Shown piece after piece: positions 43,452 to 52,223 of a stretch of 64,000 nt of DNA. The position numbers were made by a program, and so were the translations under genes. The first letter of the stretch is position 1, and the number at the start of each line of letters is the position of its first letter. The DNA lies in assembly GCF_002157465.1 (NCBI RefSeq), contig NZ_NHOC01000004.1, positions 144,640 through 208,639 on the forward strand, given 5' to 3'. Below the pieces are notes generated by a model, which saw only the letters and a program-made list of their open reading frames with translations, searched no databases and was not told the origin of the DNA. Source of the stretch: Butyricicoccus porcorum (GTDB taxonomy: Bacteria; Bacillota; Clostridia; Oscillospirales; Butyricicoccaceae).

Positions 43452-44717
43452 ATGGCCAGAAACGACGGAATCGACCGCACCTTTGCCCGTAACCAGGACT
43501 TGCCCACCCTTGATGATGTGGCGAAGGTTCAGGAGCATAACGAACGAGAAAAGAAGAGCTACTCCAACCAGGATATTGATACCACCCAGACCTACCGGAA
43601 TATCCACTTCAAAGCCCCCACCGGCAGCTATGCTGCCATGTTCGATCAAATGATTGCCGATGGGGTTATCTCCACCCGTGGCCTGAAATCCGATGCGGTG
43701 AAATACGGGGAAATGATTTTTGATGTGAACTCCGCTTACTTCCACAATCACGGCGGCTATGAATACGCCAAGCAATTTTACACCGACGCATATAACGCTG
43801 CCGTAGAGATCGTGGGCGGTGAGCAATATATTCTCTCCGCTGTTATGCACGCCGATGAACGCAACCGAGCTATGTCAGAAGCTCTGGGGCAGGATGTGTA
43901 CCACTACCACCTTCATGTGGTCTATGTCCCGGTGGTGGAAAAACAGATTCTCTGGTCGAAGCGGTGCAAGGATAAATCCCTTGTGGGTACAGTCAAAGAA
44001 ACAATCATGCAGGTCAGCCGGAGCAAAAAGTGGGAATCCAAAGTTGCTCTGGATGAGCAGGGCAATCCGCTTCTGACCTCCAAAGGCAAGAAAGTCCTGC
44101 GGACATCGTACAGTGTCCTGCAAGACGATTTCTTCAACTATATGAAAGCTGCCGGATATACCGATGTGGAGCGTGGAGAGCGTGGCAGCACCGAGGAACA
44201 TCTGACTGTGACCCAGTTCAAGGTGGCACAGGAGCAACAGCGGCTGGAAGCTGTGACTGCTCAAATCACTCAGTCAGAGCAGGCGCTGGACACCGCACAG
44301 GCAGCCGTTGAGAAAAAACAGAAGGAGCTGCAATCCCTGCAAAAGCAGACCAAAGAACAGCGTACTGCCGCCCTGACTGTGCAGGAAATCCGCTCCATGG
44401 GGAAAAAGACGATCACCGGCAACATCACTCTGACCCCATCCGAGTGCAGCACGCTCAAGGATTATGCGGTCAATGGAATTCTTGCCAAGGCGGAAAACAG
44501 CCGCTTGGAAGAAAAGCTGCAACAAGCGCAAAAGAGCGCCGCTGTCTGGAAACAGCGATATGAATCGCTGAAAGAACAGGCACGGCCCTATCTGGACGCT
44601 GTCAAGCTCGCACCCGAAAAGGTGCGGGCTTTTCTTGACGCCATTTTGACCCAGACCCGGCAAACAAGGCAGCACGATCAACCTTCCCGCCGCAAATCGC
44701 AGAATATGGAACTTTAA
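43452..44717 (+). CDS. MobV/Mob_Pre-family relaxase
   Basis: The 421-aa protein nicks oriT and starts mobilisation. It has the N-terminal relaxase fold with DTTQTYRNIHFKAPTGSYAAMFDQM, the HUH-like metal motif YHYHLHVVYVPV (residues about 155-166), and a long C-terminal coiled coil (EQQRLEAVTAQITQSEQALDTAQAAVEKKQKELQSLQKQ). AAAGGAG is 10 nt before the ATG. It appears full length, so the element might still be mobilised by other conjugative systems. Confidence 0.92.
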   Translation: MARNDGIDRTFARNQDLPTLDDVAKVQEHNEREKKSYSNQDIDTTQTYRNIHFKAPTGSYAAMFDQMIADGVISTRGLKSDAVKYGEMIFDVNSAYFHNHGGYEYAKQFYTDAYNAAVEIVGGEQYILSAVMHADERNRAMSEALGQDVYHYHLHVVYVPVVEKQILWSKRCKDKSLVGTVKETIMQVSRSKKWESKVALDEQGNPLLTSKGKKVLRTSYSVLQDDFFNYMKAAGYTDVERGERGSTEEHLTVTQFKVAQEQQRLEAVTAQITQSEQALDTAQAAVEKKQKELQSLQKQTKEQRTAALTVQEIRSMGKKTITGNITLTPSECSTLKDYAVNGILAKAENSRLEEKLQQAQKSAAVWKQRYESLKEQARPYLDAVKLAPEKVRAFLDAILTQTRQTRQHDQPSRRKSQNMEL

Positions 44718-44734
44718 TTGATGGAGGAAACTGC

Positions 44735-45004
44735 ATGAGAAAATACAAAGATTTTATGAGTGAACCTGACTATGGTTATATCGACATTGAATCTTGCTTT
44801 GACCCAATTTTTGAGCCGCCGATTGATTTTCTGGAAGAATGCCGGAAACGCTGGGAAAACCGGATGAATCCGTTCACCGGTACGGTGGAACGGAAAATCG
44901 GGAATACCTGGTATCTGCTGGAGACTGTATGTGACGGAAATGAGCCGCTTACCCACAAGGTAAAACGGCTCATTTTTTCGGATAAGGAGGTGCTTTGTTC
45001 ATGA
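44735..45004 (+). CDS. TnpW-like small element protein
   Basis: The 89-aa protein ends with GTVERKIGNTWYLLETVCDGNEPLTHKVKRLIFSDKE, similar in pattern to TnpW-type proteins of Tn4451-like elements. TGGAGGAAA is 7 nt before the ATG. It lies between the relaxase and the recombinase, the usual position. Role unknown. Confidence 0.7.
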   Translation: MRKYKDFMSEPDYGYIDIESCFDPIFEPPIDFLEECRKRWENRMNPFTGTVERKIGNTWYLLETVCDGNEPLTHKVKRLIFSDKEVLCS

Positions 45005-45081
45005 CACAGACTCAAATTCATGCTACAATATCACCATGCACACCGATTCTGTCAGCTGAGCCAACCGTAAAGGAGGACGCT

Positions 45082-46466
45082 ATGTTGGATCAGCAGAAAA
45101 TTACCATCCTGTACTACCGCCTCAGCAATGAGGATGCGCTGGATGGAAAATCAAATTCAATACAGAATCAAAAAGAGTTTTTAACCCGGTACGCAGCCGA
45201 GCATGGCTACACCAACCTGAAAATTCTGGTAGACGACGGATATACGGGAACCAATTTTGACCGTCCCGGCGTACAGGAAGGCTTTGCACTGGTTAAGCAG
45301 GGGCTTGTCGGTTGCTGGCTGGTCAAAGATCTCAGCAGGTTTGGCCGAGATTACCTGACCGTTGGGCAGTACACGGACATCATTTTCCCCAGCTACGATG
45401 TACACTTTATCGCCGTCAACGATGGTGTGGACAGTGAACGAGGCGACAGCGACGGCTTTGCCGCTATTCGTAATTTGTTCAACGAATGGTATCCACGGGA
45501 CACCAGCAAAAAAGTCCGGGTCGTATTCCGTCAGAAAGGCACCAGCGGAAAGCATCTGGGAAAACCGCCCTATGGCTATCGCACCGATCCCGCCGATAAA
45601 GACCATTGGATCATTGACGAGGATGCCGCCCCAGTAGTCAAGCGCATCTTTGACTTGGCCATTGACGGCAAGGGGCCGGAACAGATTGCCCGTATACTGG
45701 AGCAGGATAAGGTGTTGACTACCAAGGCGCTGTATGCCAAACAGTCGGAAAACCATCCTGACCCCAAAAAGCGGAAGAAGATGCCGGAGCGTCCTTACCA
45801 TTGGATTGCTCAATCGGTTGCGGGTATTCTGGAACGGATGGAGTACACCGGCTGTACCTGCAATTTCAAGACCTATTCCAAGTCCTAATCCGGGGAGATG
45901 TACTGCGGGAACTGGTGTTGGAGCGCATTCAGGCGGTCAATGCCTATATCCGGCAGGACGTGGAGAGTTTTCAGGAGGAGTGGCTGCAATGCCGTCGCTC
46001 CGATCAGGAACGCAACATCCGTGAAGATCGGAAGCGAGTGGAGCAGGCCAAGAAGCGGCTGGCTGACTTGGATGTTCTTCTGTCCCGACTCTATGAGGAT
46101 TTTGTCCTGGGCGATCTGAGCAAGGAGCGGTACAAGAAAATGACCGCCGATTACGAGGCGGAACAGGAACGGTTAAAACTCGAAATTGAAGTGACGGAAG
46201 AATGGCTGGAAACGCAGGAAACCATGAGTGCAGATGTAGATGCCTTTGTCGCTCTGACCCAGAAGTATGTGGATGTGCCGGAATTAACACCTACGATAGT
46301 CAATGAGTATATCAAGAAGATTGAGGTGTTTGCGCCGGACAAATCCAGTGGCAAGCGGGTACAGAAGGTAAAAATCTATTTCAACTTCGTGGATGACGTA
46401 GAGATTCCTGTGATTTCCGAGCCTGTTGTTGCAAAATCTACCCTTGGACGCAGAAAAACGGCGTGA
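45082..46466 (+). pseudogene. Large serine recombinase broken by internal deletion and frameshift
   Basis: From ATG 45082 (AAGGAGG upstream) the frame encodes the resolvase domain (YYRLSNEDALDG with catalytic Ser, LVDDGYTGTNFDRPGVQEG, DLSRFGRDYLTVGQYTD) and most of the recombinase domain, then stops at 45888 after CNFKTYSKS. The homologous C-terminal part resumes in another frame at about 45889 (IRGDVLRELVLERIQAVNAY...). By comparison with complete TnpX-type proteins about 100 residues containing the zinc ribbon are missing. The element should not excise on its own. Confidence 0.88.
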
Positions 46467-46483
46467 CCATTGCGGTCACACCG
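46454..46483 (-). terminator. Inward terminator at right element end
   Basis: CGG plus GTGACC (46459-46468) pair with GGTCAC plus CCG (46474-46483), and TTTTT follows on the minus strand. It would stop transcripts from the host AlkD-like gene. Confidence 0.75.
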
Positions 46484-46512
46484 TTCTCTGCCCCTCGCAA
46501 AGCTAAATAGTA

Positions 46513-46542
46513 CCTTATCACTATTAAGTCTTTCGATTCAGG
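46513..46542. mobile_element. attR of the integrative element
   Basis: The element arm CCTTATCACTATTAAGTC (46513-46530), core TT (46531-46532) and host half-site TCGATTCAGG (46533-46542). Together with attL the host halves form a nearly perfect inverted repeat. Confidence 0.85.
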
Positions 46543-47236
46543 ATTTTTTCTTTTTCCGCTGCTCCCGCAGCTGTACGATGCGTTCACGATCTGCCCCGGT
46601 CACACGGCGCGAATCAAGGATTTTCTGTATTGCCATGCGTGCAGTTTCCGTGTCCAGTGTGACCCGCTGCATCCAGTCCCATGTATCATCCGGATCACGG
46701 ACATAACACACAGACACAGCCCAGCCGACTGCCATTCTGACATAATACCCCGGATGCGATACCTGTTCCAGCTGCGCCAGCACGCGCGGCAGCCATTCGC
46801 CCTGCGCGAAGTGGAAAAGCAGCATGACCACGCCAAACCGCACCGCAAACTCCTGTTCACCGGAAAGATATGGCAGGATAAACTCCCAATAAGCCTCCGG
46901 TTTTTTCTTCGCTTCCTTCAAACCGTTACAGAAGCTGTCACACACTGACCAGTTATCAATGAGCGGGATAAAATCCCGTATGTGCTGCATGCGCTGATCC
47001 GTCGGACACTTCATGCAGCCGATGACCATACCGCGCAGCATAATCTCCTCAAACAGGTCGCCGCACGGTTCGGCAAAATACGCGTCGGCATCTGTGGCAA
47101 TTTCCTTTGCCAACGCACGCAGGCGCGGCAGGCGCACACCAATCATGGTTCCACAGCCCGGAACGAGTGCGGACGAAAAATCGCGGTATTCCCTTTCCGC
47201 CATCGCAAACAGCCGCGCACGAATTGTGTTCTTCAT
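46538..47236 (-). CDS. AlkD-like DNA alkylation repair protein
   Basis: This 232-aa all-helical HEAT-like protein belongs to the AlkC/AlkD group of DNA glycosylases (GVRLPRLRALAKEIATDADAYF, IDNWSVCDSFCNGLKEA with the Trp/Asp active-site area, FAVRFGVVMLLFHF). It probably excises 3-methyladenine-type lesions. The start at 47236 overlaps the kinase stop (ATGA). The stop codon lies in the right half of the host attB, and the original terminator has been split. Confidence 0.88.
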   Translation of the reverse strand: MKNTIRARLFAMAEREYRDFSSALVPGCGTMIGVRLPRLRALAKEIATDADAYFAEPCGDLFEEIMLRGMVIGCMKCPTDQRMQHIRDFIPLIDNWSVCDSFCNGLKEAKKKPEAYWEFILPYLSGEQEFAVRFGVVMLLFHFAQGEWLPRVLAQLEQVSHPGYYVRMAVGWAVSVCYVRDPDDTWDWMQRVTLDTETARMAIQKILDSRRVTGADRERIVQLREQRKKKKS

Positions 47237-49239
47237 GGCTCGCGCACCCGAATGCCGCACTGCTTACAATACTGCCAGGCATAGCTTCCGCTGTGTGCAA
47301 TGACAGTCAGCTTGCCAAACCGCCCGCGCAGCAATCCTCCGCCCGCACCAAAGGCTTCCTCTCCGATGTGCTGTACGGAATCCGGCACACGAAGGACTGT
47401 CAGGCTGTCACACTGTGCAAACGCCTGCCTGCCGATGCGGCGCACACCCTCCGGTATCACAATCTGTTCCAGCGCCGTGCAGCCGAAAAAGGCACGTTCC
47501 CGGATTTCCGTCAACCGGAACGGCAGATCAAACTGCCGCAATGATACACAACCGGAAAAGCACTCTCGCGGTATCACTGCCAGCCGCAGGGAGAGCTGTA
47601 CCGAAGCGAGGCTCCGACAGCCCGCAAAGGCGGCTTCTCCCAGCCGGATACAGCGGTCCGGCAAGAGGAGCTTTTTCAGCCCACTCCCCCGGAATGAAGC
47701 ATGTCCCACACTGCGCAGCCCGGATGGCAGCGTAACCTGATGCAATCCTGTGCAGCCGTCACACAATCGATCGCCCAACACCTGCACGCCCTCCGGCACG
47801 CGCAGTGAGCCGAGTGCCGTACAGCCTGCAAACGCACGCTCACCAAGTTCCTGCACAGTATCGGGCAGGTGGAAACGCGACAAACGCACGCAGTCTGCAA
47901 ACGCGCCGTCCAGAATCTTTACCAGTCCGCGCGCACACTCCACCTCACTGAGATTGCCGCATCGCAGGAATGCCTCTGTACCGATGCTCTTCACGGTCTT
48001 GCCGCATGAAACCGCAATAATGTCTTTGCGTCCGCGGAATGCGCGGTCACCAATCGACGAATATCCGCGTACAGACAGACGGTTAAACGGAAACCATGGC
48101 ATACGGATACGCCATGCGGGCAGATGTGCCGCCGTGCGCGGTGTCAGTACCCCAGTCGGCTGTGCCGCCCCGCGCTGTACCGGATAACCGGTAAGCTGCT
48201 GCGCCATATAGCGCATTTCCGGTGATGCTGTGGCCGTCAGTCCGAAGATACCCAGCAAATCAAACCGGGGTTCCTGCGGCCTTTGCCAGAAATCCAACGC
48301 AGTCTGTGGTTTGCTCTCCGGCACAGATGCCGGACGACCCATCGCATCCAACGCGTCATACAGCTCCTGTGCCGATGAGAACCGGTCAGACGGACGAAAT
48401 GCGCACGCCTGTAAAATCACACGGCTGAAGGCAGCATCTGCCTGAGACGGCGGCGGGAATTCCTCCCCGCTCAGCCGGCGTGCCACTGCGGTATCCCAAT
48501 CGCGCGGCGGCATGTCCCTGTGGAAAAATGGCAGATAGCCGCCATTTGCCAGCTGATACAGCACGATACCGAGCGAATAGATATCCGCGCGCGCATCATA
48601 CTCTTCTCCGGCAACCACCTCGGGTGCCGCATATTTTTTCGTGCCGATTGCCGTACCCGCATGCACTGTACCTGCCAGCTGCTTGGCAATGCCGAAATCA
48701 CCCAGCTTATAACTGCCGAACCGGCTGCGGAAAATATTATTGGGATTGATATCGCGGTGCAGAATGCTGACGCTGTGGCAACAGATCAGGCCACGGCTCA
48801 AATCCATACCGAGGCGGCGAATCTCTTCTGCCGTGTACAGCTTTTTCTCTCCTCGGCCAAGCAGTGTGCCGAGGCTCTCCAACAGCTCCATGCGGATCAG
48901 CAAGTCACAGCCGACCAGCCTGTCATCTTCATACAGTTCCATCACGGCATGATCGTCCATATGCACGACATGGTCTGCACCGCGCAGGGTATCCATCGTG
49001 CCAACCTCACTGTCATATGCCTTTTTTGCGAGCGCACGCACCCGTTCCGGCGTATCTGCCAGTGTGCGATCCGGCAGAATTTCCACCACCTTGAGCGCCG
49101 CAGTATGTACCCCGCCGAACAAATCGCGTGTTTCCACGCGATAGACACGCCCGAAATTGCCGCTTCCAATTTCCCCGCACACGTGCCAGCTGCCAAACAG
49201 CGGCTCATACCCGTGCAGGCGCTGTTCCAGCCCCAGCAT
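47233..49239 (-). CDS. Ser/Thr protein kinase fused to BspA-type leucine-rich repeats
   Basis: The 668-aa protein has a Hanks-type kinase domain (about residues 15-290): GSGNFGRVYRV glycine loop, ALKVVEI lysine, LHRDINPNN catalytic loop (HRD), LGDFGIAKQ (DFG) and PEVVAGEEYDARADIYSLG. A linker of about 100 residues leads to roughly ten LRR_5/BspA repeats (about 400-650, for example IGTEAFLRCGNLSEVECARGL, LGERAFAGCTALGSL). I see no membrane helix, so it is probably cytosolic. GGGGGCAA precedes the ATG. It is cotranscribed with the AlkD-like gene. Substrates unknown. Confidence 0.9.
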   Translation of the reverse strand: MLGLEQRLHGYEPLFGSWHVCGEIGSGNFGRVYRVETRDLFGGVHTAALKVVEILPDRTLADTPERVRALAKKAYDSEVGTMDTLRGADHVVHMDDHAVMELYEDDRLVGCDLLIRMELLESLGTLLGRGEKKLYTAEEIRRLGMDLSRGLICCHSVSILHRDINPNNIFRSRFGSYKLGDFGIAKQLAGTVHAGTAIGTKKYAAPEVVAGEEYDARADIYSLGIVLYQLANGGYLPFFHRDMPPRDWDTAVARRLSGEEFPPPSQADAAFSRVILQACAFRPSDRFSSAQELYDALDAMGRPASVPESKPQTALDFWQRPQEPRFDLLGIFGLTATASPEMRYMAQQLTGYPVQRGAAQPTGVLTPRTAAHLPAWRIRMPWFPFNRLSVRGYSSIGDRAFRGRKDIIAVSCGKTVKSIGTEAFLRCGNLSEVECARGLVKILDGAFADCVRLSRFHLPDTVQELGERAFAGCTALGSLRVPEGVQVLGDRLCDGCTGLHQVTLPSGLRSVGHASFRGSGLKKLLLPDRCIRLGEAAFAGCRSLASVQLSLRLAVIPRECFSGCVSLRQFDLPFRLTEIRERAFFGCTALEQIVIPEGVRRIGRQAFAQCDSLTVLRVPDSVQHIGEEAFGAGGGLLRGRFGKLTVIAHSGSYAWQYCKQCGIRVREP

Positions 49240-49312
49240 ACCGTTGCCCCCTTTCGTTTTTCTCTCTGCCTCAAATTATAACAAACGATGTATGTCCCGT
49301 CAAACCGAAGGC

Positions 49313-49346
49313 AAAAAGCGGAGCCGCACATTCTGCGCGGCTCCGC
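49313..49346 (-). terminator. Terminator of second MATE gene
   Basis: GCGGAGCCGC (49318-49327) and GCGGCTCCGC (49337-49346), perfect stem, TTTTT on the minus strand. Confidence 0.9.
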
Positions 49347-49352
49347 CCCGGT

Positions 49353-50732
49353 TTAATTTTCCGATTCCCTCTGCATCTTGCGCAGTGGGATAAAAATCTT
49401 TTGATTGATTTTGTACATAAATGTGAGCGACAACGCCAGCGAAGCGACTTCTGCAATCGGGAACGACCACCAGACTGCATGGATGTTGCCGGTCAGGGAC
49501 AGCAGATAAGCTGCCGGAAGCAACACAACCAGCTGGCGGCCAAACGAAATGGCCAGGCTGTACAGGCCGTTGCCCAGCGCCTGGAAGGTGGACGAGCTGA
49601 TGATACAGATTCCCGCGACCAGGAAACTCCACGAAATGGTACGCAGCGCCGGCTCTCCAATGGCAAGCATCTCCGGCGAAGCGTTGAAAAAGCTGAGCAG
49701 CAAATCCGGCTTGAGTTTGAATACCAACAAACCGATCAGCATGATGCACTCTGCATAGACCATCGCCAGAGCAATGGTTTTCTTGATTCGATCCGGTTTA
49801 CAGGCACCGTAGTTATATGCAATAATCGGAACCATGCCGTTGTTCATGCCAAAAATCGGCATGAAAATAAACGACTGGAGCTTGAAATATACACCGAAAA
49901 CCGCAGTTGCCGTCGAGGTAAACGCGATCAGAATGCGGTTCATGCCGTACACCATGACCGACGAAATTGACATCATCAGGATGGACGGGATACCGACCGA
50001 ATAAATCTGTCCAATGATATGCCCGCTCGGACGGAATCTGCCCTTCAGGCTGACATCGGTGTTAAACTTAAAGTTGAAGAAAACCGCCATCACACTGGCG
50101 ATAATCTGTCCGGCAACCGTTGCGACCGCCGCACCCGCGATGCCCAGCTTCGGCAGGCCAAACATGCCGAAAATCAGGATCGGGTCGAGAATGATATTGA
50201 TAATCGCACCGGTGCCCTGTGTGAACATGGTATAAATCGTGCGGCCGGTCGCCTGAAGCAGCCGTTCAAACATCATCTGGATGAACATGCCGAACGAGCA
50301 GATCATACAGATGCTGAGATACGTATCACCATATGCAATAATGGTCGCACTATCGGTCTGCGTGCGGAAAAACAGATTGCATGCCGTGAGTCCCAAAATC
50401 AAAAAGACCAGATAGCTGCAAATCGCCAGAAAAATGCCGTTTTTCGCTGCTTTATCCGCAGCTTCCTGATTTTTTGCGCCGAGTGAGCGCGAAAGCAACG
50501 CATTGACACCGACACCGGTACCGGATGAAATCGCAATCATCAGATTCTGCACCGGAAACGCCAGTGAAACGGCGGTCAGCGCGTCCTCACAAATGCGCGA
50601 TACAAAGATACTGTCAACAATGTTATACAACGCCTGTACAAGCATGGAAATAATCATCGGCAGCGCCATCGAAATCAACAGCTTGTTTACCGGCATGACA
50701 CCCATCTTGTTTTCCTGTTTTGTCTCAGCCAT
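49353..50732 (-). CDS. MATE-family efflux transporter
   Basis: The 459-aa protein has about 12 hydrophobic segments in two halves (MISMLVQALYNIVDSIFVSRICEDALTAVSLAFPVQNLM, and IGQIYSVGIPSILMMSISSVMVYGMNRIL). It is of the NorM/DinF/MepA side rather than the type at 6.4 kb. ATG 50732 follows GGGAAAGGG; an upstream TTG is in frame. It probably extrudes cationic drugs or metabolites with Na+ or H+. The operon ends at a perfect terminator. Confidence 0.93.
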   Translation of the reverse strand: MAETKQENKMGVMPVNKLLISMALPMIISMLVQALYNIVDSIFVSRICEDALTAVSLAFPVQNLMIAISSGTGVGVNALLSRSLGAKNQEAADKAAKNGIFLAICSYLVFLILGLTACNLFFRTQTDSATIIAYGDTYLSICMICSFGMFIQMMFERLLQATGRTIYTMFTQGTGAIINIILDPILIFGMFGLPKLGIAGAAVATVAGQIIASVMAVFFNFKFNTDVSLKGRFRPSGHIIGQIYSVGIPSILMMSISSVMVYGMNRILIAFTSTATAVFGVYFKLQSFIFMPIFGMNNGMVPIIAYNYGACKPDRIKKTIALAMVYAECIMLIGLLVFKLKPDLLLSFFNASPEMLAIGEPALRTISWSFLVAGICIISSSTFQALGNGLYSLAISFGRQLVVLLPAAYLLSLTGNIHAVWWSFPIAEVASLALSLTFMYKINQKIFIPLRKMQRESEN

Positions 50733-50790
50733 AAGCAAACCCTTTCCCCACCTGATACATCTTCAATTCTGTCACATCTTCAAGTTCAAA

Positions 50791-51135
50791 TCAGCACTCG
50801 TATTCGTCAATTTCAAAGCGGTTGCCGTCATCATAGCCCACATCGAGGTATTCCATGACAGCCAGCGCCTCCCAGCAGTCGCACAGACGAACCTGCTGTA
50901 CAATATCCATCTTATCCCACTGTGAACGGGTGCACAGCTTGCGCGTGCAGGCAATGCTGTCCTTGTAATTGGTGCGAATCCAGCGCTCCGGGTCCTCCTC
51001 ATGAATTTCGCAAATCTTGTTGCCTTTTGAGTCAACCAGCTGCATCGGGAGATCCTTTTTAAAGCGGCCGGAGATAAAAATGCTCTTGAGCAGGCCGGCC
51101 AGAGATACCACCGAAGTGATTGTCTTGGTTGTCAT
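50791..51135 (-). CDS. Hypothetical protein with N-terminal hydrophobic segment
   Basis: The 114-aa protein has a moderately hydrophobic start (TTKTITSVVSLAGLLKSIFISG), then a Cys-containing soluble domain (CTRKLCTRSQWDKMDIVQQVRLCDCWEALAVMEYLDVGYDDG). AAAGGATA is 9 nt before the chosen ATG. It lies between the MATE and CorA-like genes on the same strand. I do not recognise it. Confidence 0.65.
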   Translation of the reverse strand: MTTKTITSVVSLAGLLKSIFISGRFKKDLPMQLVDSKGNKICEIHEEDPERWIRTNYKDSIACTRKLCTRSQWDKMDIVQQVRLCDCWEALAVMEYLDVGYDDGNRFEIDEYEC

Positions 51136-51169
51136 ACGCATTATCCTTTCCTATCGTCAAATCAAATAC

Positions 51170-52105
51170 TCAATACAGCTTGTGTTTTTTGAGAAACTGC
51201 CATGCGACAATGCAGCCGATGACCGCAATAATCACCGGGATAAAGCTGATTGCGCCCGGCAGGTGTGAAACATTCATGCCGTAAAAGCCGAACACCATAT
51301 TCGGGATGGTCATAATCAGGGTGATGACAGTCAGAGCCTTCATGATGTCGTTCATGTTGTTGGAAACAACCGAAGAATATGTCTCCATCGTACCCGCCAG
51401 AATGGAGGAATAAATACCTGCCATCTCGATTGCCTGACGGATTTCGATCAGCGCATCCTCCAGCAGGTCGCGGTCATCCTCATACAGCTTGAGGATACGT
51501 CCGCGCAATACCTTTTCCATCGTCACCTCATTGCCCTTGAGGGAGGCGGAAAAATAGACGAGGGATTTTTGCAGGCCGAGCAGCATCATAAGTTCTTCGT
51601 TGCGCAGGCTGTCATACAGGCGGCGCTCGATATCGGTGAAGCTGCGCTCAATGCGGTGCAGGTAATTCAGGAAGCGCCCCGCCACGCGGAGCAGCAGCTG
51701 AAAGACAAACCGCGTGCGCATGGCGGTCTGCACGCCGCGCACCTTGCCCGATGCGATATCACGCGTGACACTGGTGTCCTCCAGACAGACCGTAATGACG
51801 ACATCTTCCGCCACGACAATGCCCATTGGGAGTGTTGCATACATCTGTACATCGCGCGTGATGCTATCGCTTTCCTCCTCAACCGGGATATCGACAATAA
51901 GCAATGCCTGGTCATCCTCCAGCTCCACACGGGAGGTTTCTTCCGGGTCGAGCGCAGCATTGATGAAGCCCGCATCCACATGCTGGGACACGATCACGCT
52001 GTCGATTTCTTTCCGCGTCGGATTGACCAGATTGATCCAGCAGCCAGGTTCTGCGCGTTCCAGCGCGACCACCGTCCCTGCATCTGCCTTGAAGTATTCA
52101 ATCAT
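51170..52105 (-). CDS. CorA-family Mg2+/divalent cation transporter
   Basis: The 311-aa protein has the large N-terminal cytosolic alpha/beta domain, a long helix leading to the pore and two C-terminal membrane helices, with YGMN (in GFYGMNVSHLPG) at the pore mouth as in CorA. GGGAGGTG precedes ATG 52105. It imports Mg2+ or related cations as a pentamer. It is a divergent member, with a different extracellular loop from the E. coli MPEL sequence. Confidence 0.93.
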   Translation of the reverse strand: MIEYFKADAGTVVALERAEPGCWINLVNPTRKEIDSVIVSQHVDAGFINAALDPEETSRVELEDDQALLIVDIPVEEESDSITRDVQMYATLPMGIVVAEDVVITVCLEDTSVTRDIASGKVRGVQTAMRTRFVFQLLLRVAGRFLNYLHRIERSFTDIERRLYDSLRNEELMMLLGLQKSLVYFSASLKGNEVTMEKVLRGRILKLYEDDRDLLEDALIEIRQAIEMAGIYSSILAGTMETYSSVVSNNMNDIMKALTVITLIMTIPNMVFGFYGMNVSHLPGAISFIPVIIAVIGCIVAWQFLKKHKLY

Positions 52106-52138
52106 CGCATGCACCTCCCATTTCACTTTCGTCCCGAT

Positions 52139-52168
52139 GAAAAGCCCTTCCTCCGAAGAAGAAGGGCC
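52139..52168 (-). terminator. Terminator of ftsZ
   Basis: GCCCTTC (52144-52150) and GAAGGGC (52161-52167) with TTTTC on the minus strand. A further hairpin GGTTCGA/TCGAACC lies between it and the ftsZ stop. Confidence 0.75.
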
Positions 52169-52223
52169 ATTCGCCTTTATTTCTGCTGTATCGGTTCGAA
52201 AAGGCTCGAACCTGTCGGCAAAA

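Larger units (their letters stand above)
32293..46532. mobile_element. Degenerate mosaic integrative/mobilisable element, about 14.2 kb
   Basis: The left and right ends carry matching inverted arms (GGCTTAACAGTGATAAGG at 32293-32310; CCTTATCACTATTAAGTC at 46513-46530) around TT cores, the hallmark of large-serine-recombinase attP halves. Inside are a broken serine recombinase, a MobV relaxase, primase genes and cargo with gut Clostridia character. Removing it restores a 10-bp host terminator stem. Mosaic junctions and gene fragments indicate loss of DNA after insertion. No intact integrase is visible. Confidence 0.88.

Noticed and set aside
43037-43492. 151-codon open frame across the hairpin region, starting GTG overlapping the preceding TGA
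   Set aside because: It runs through ten hairpins, overlaps the relaxase start by about 40 nt and has no protein-like conservation pattern; I read it as a chance frame in structured DNA.
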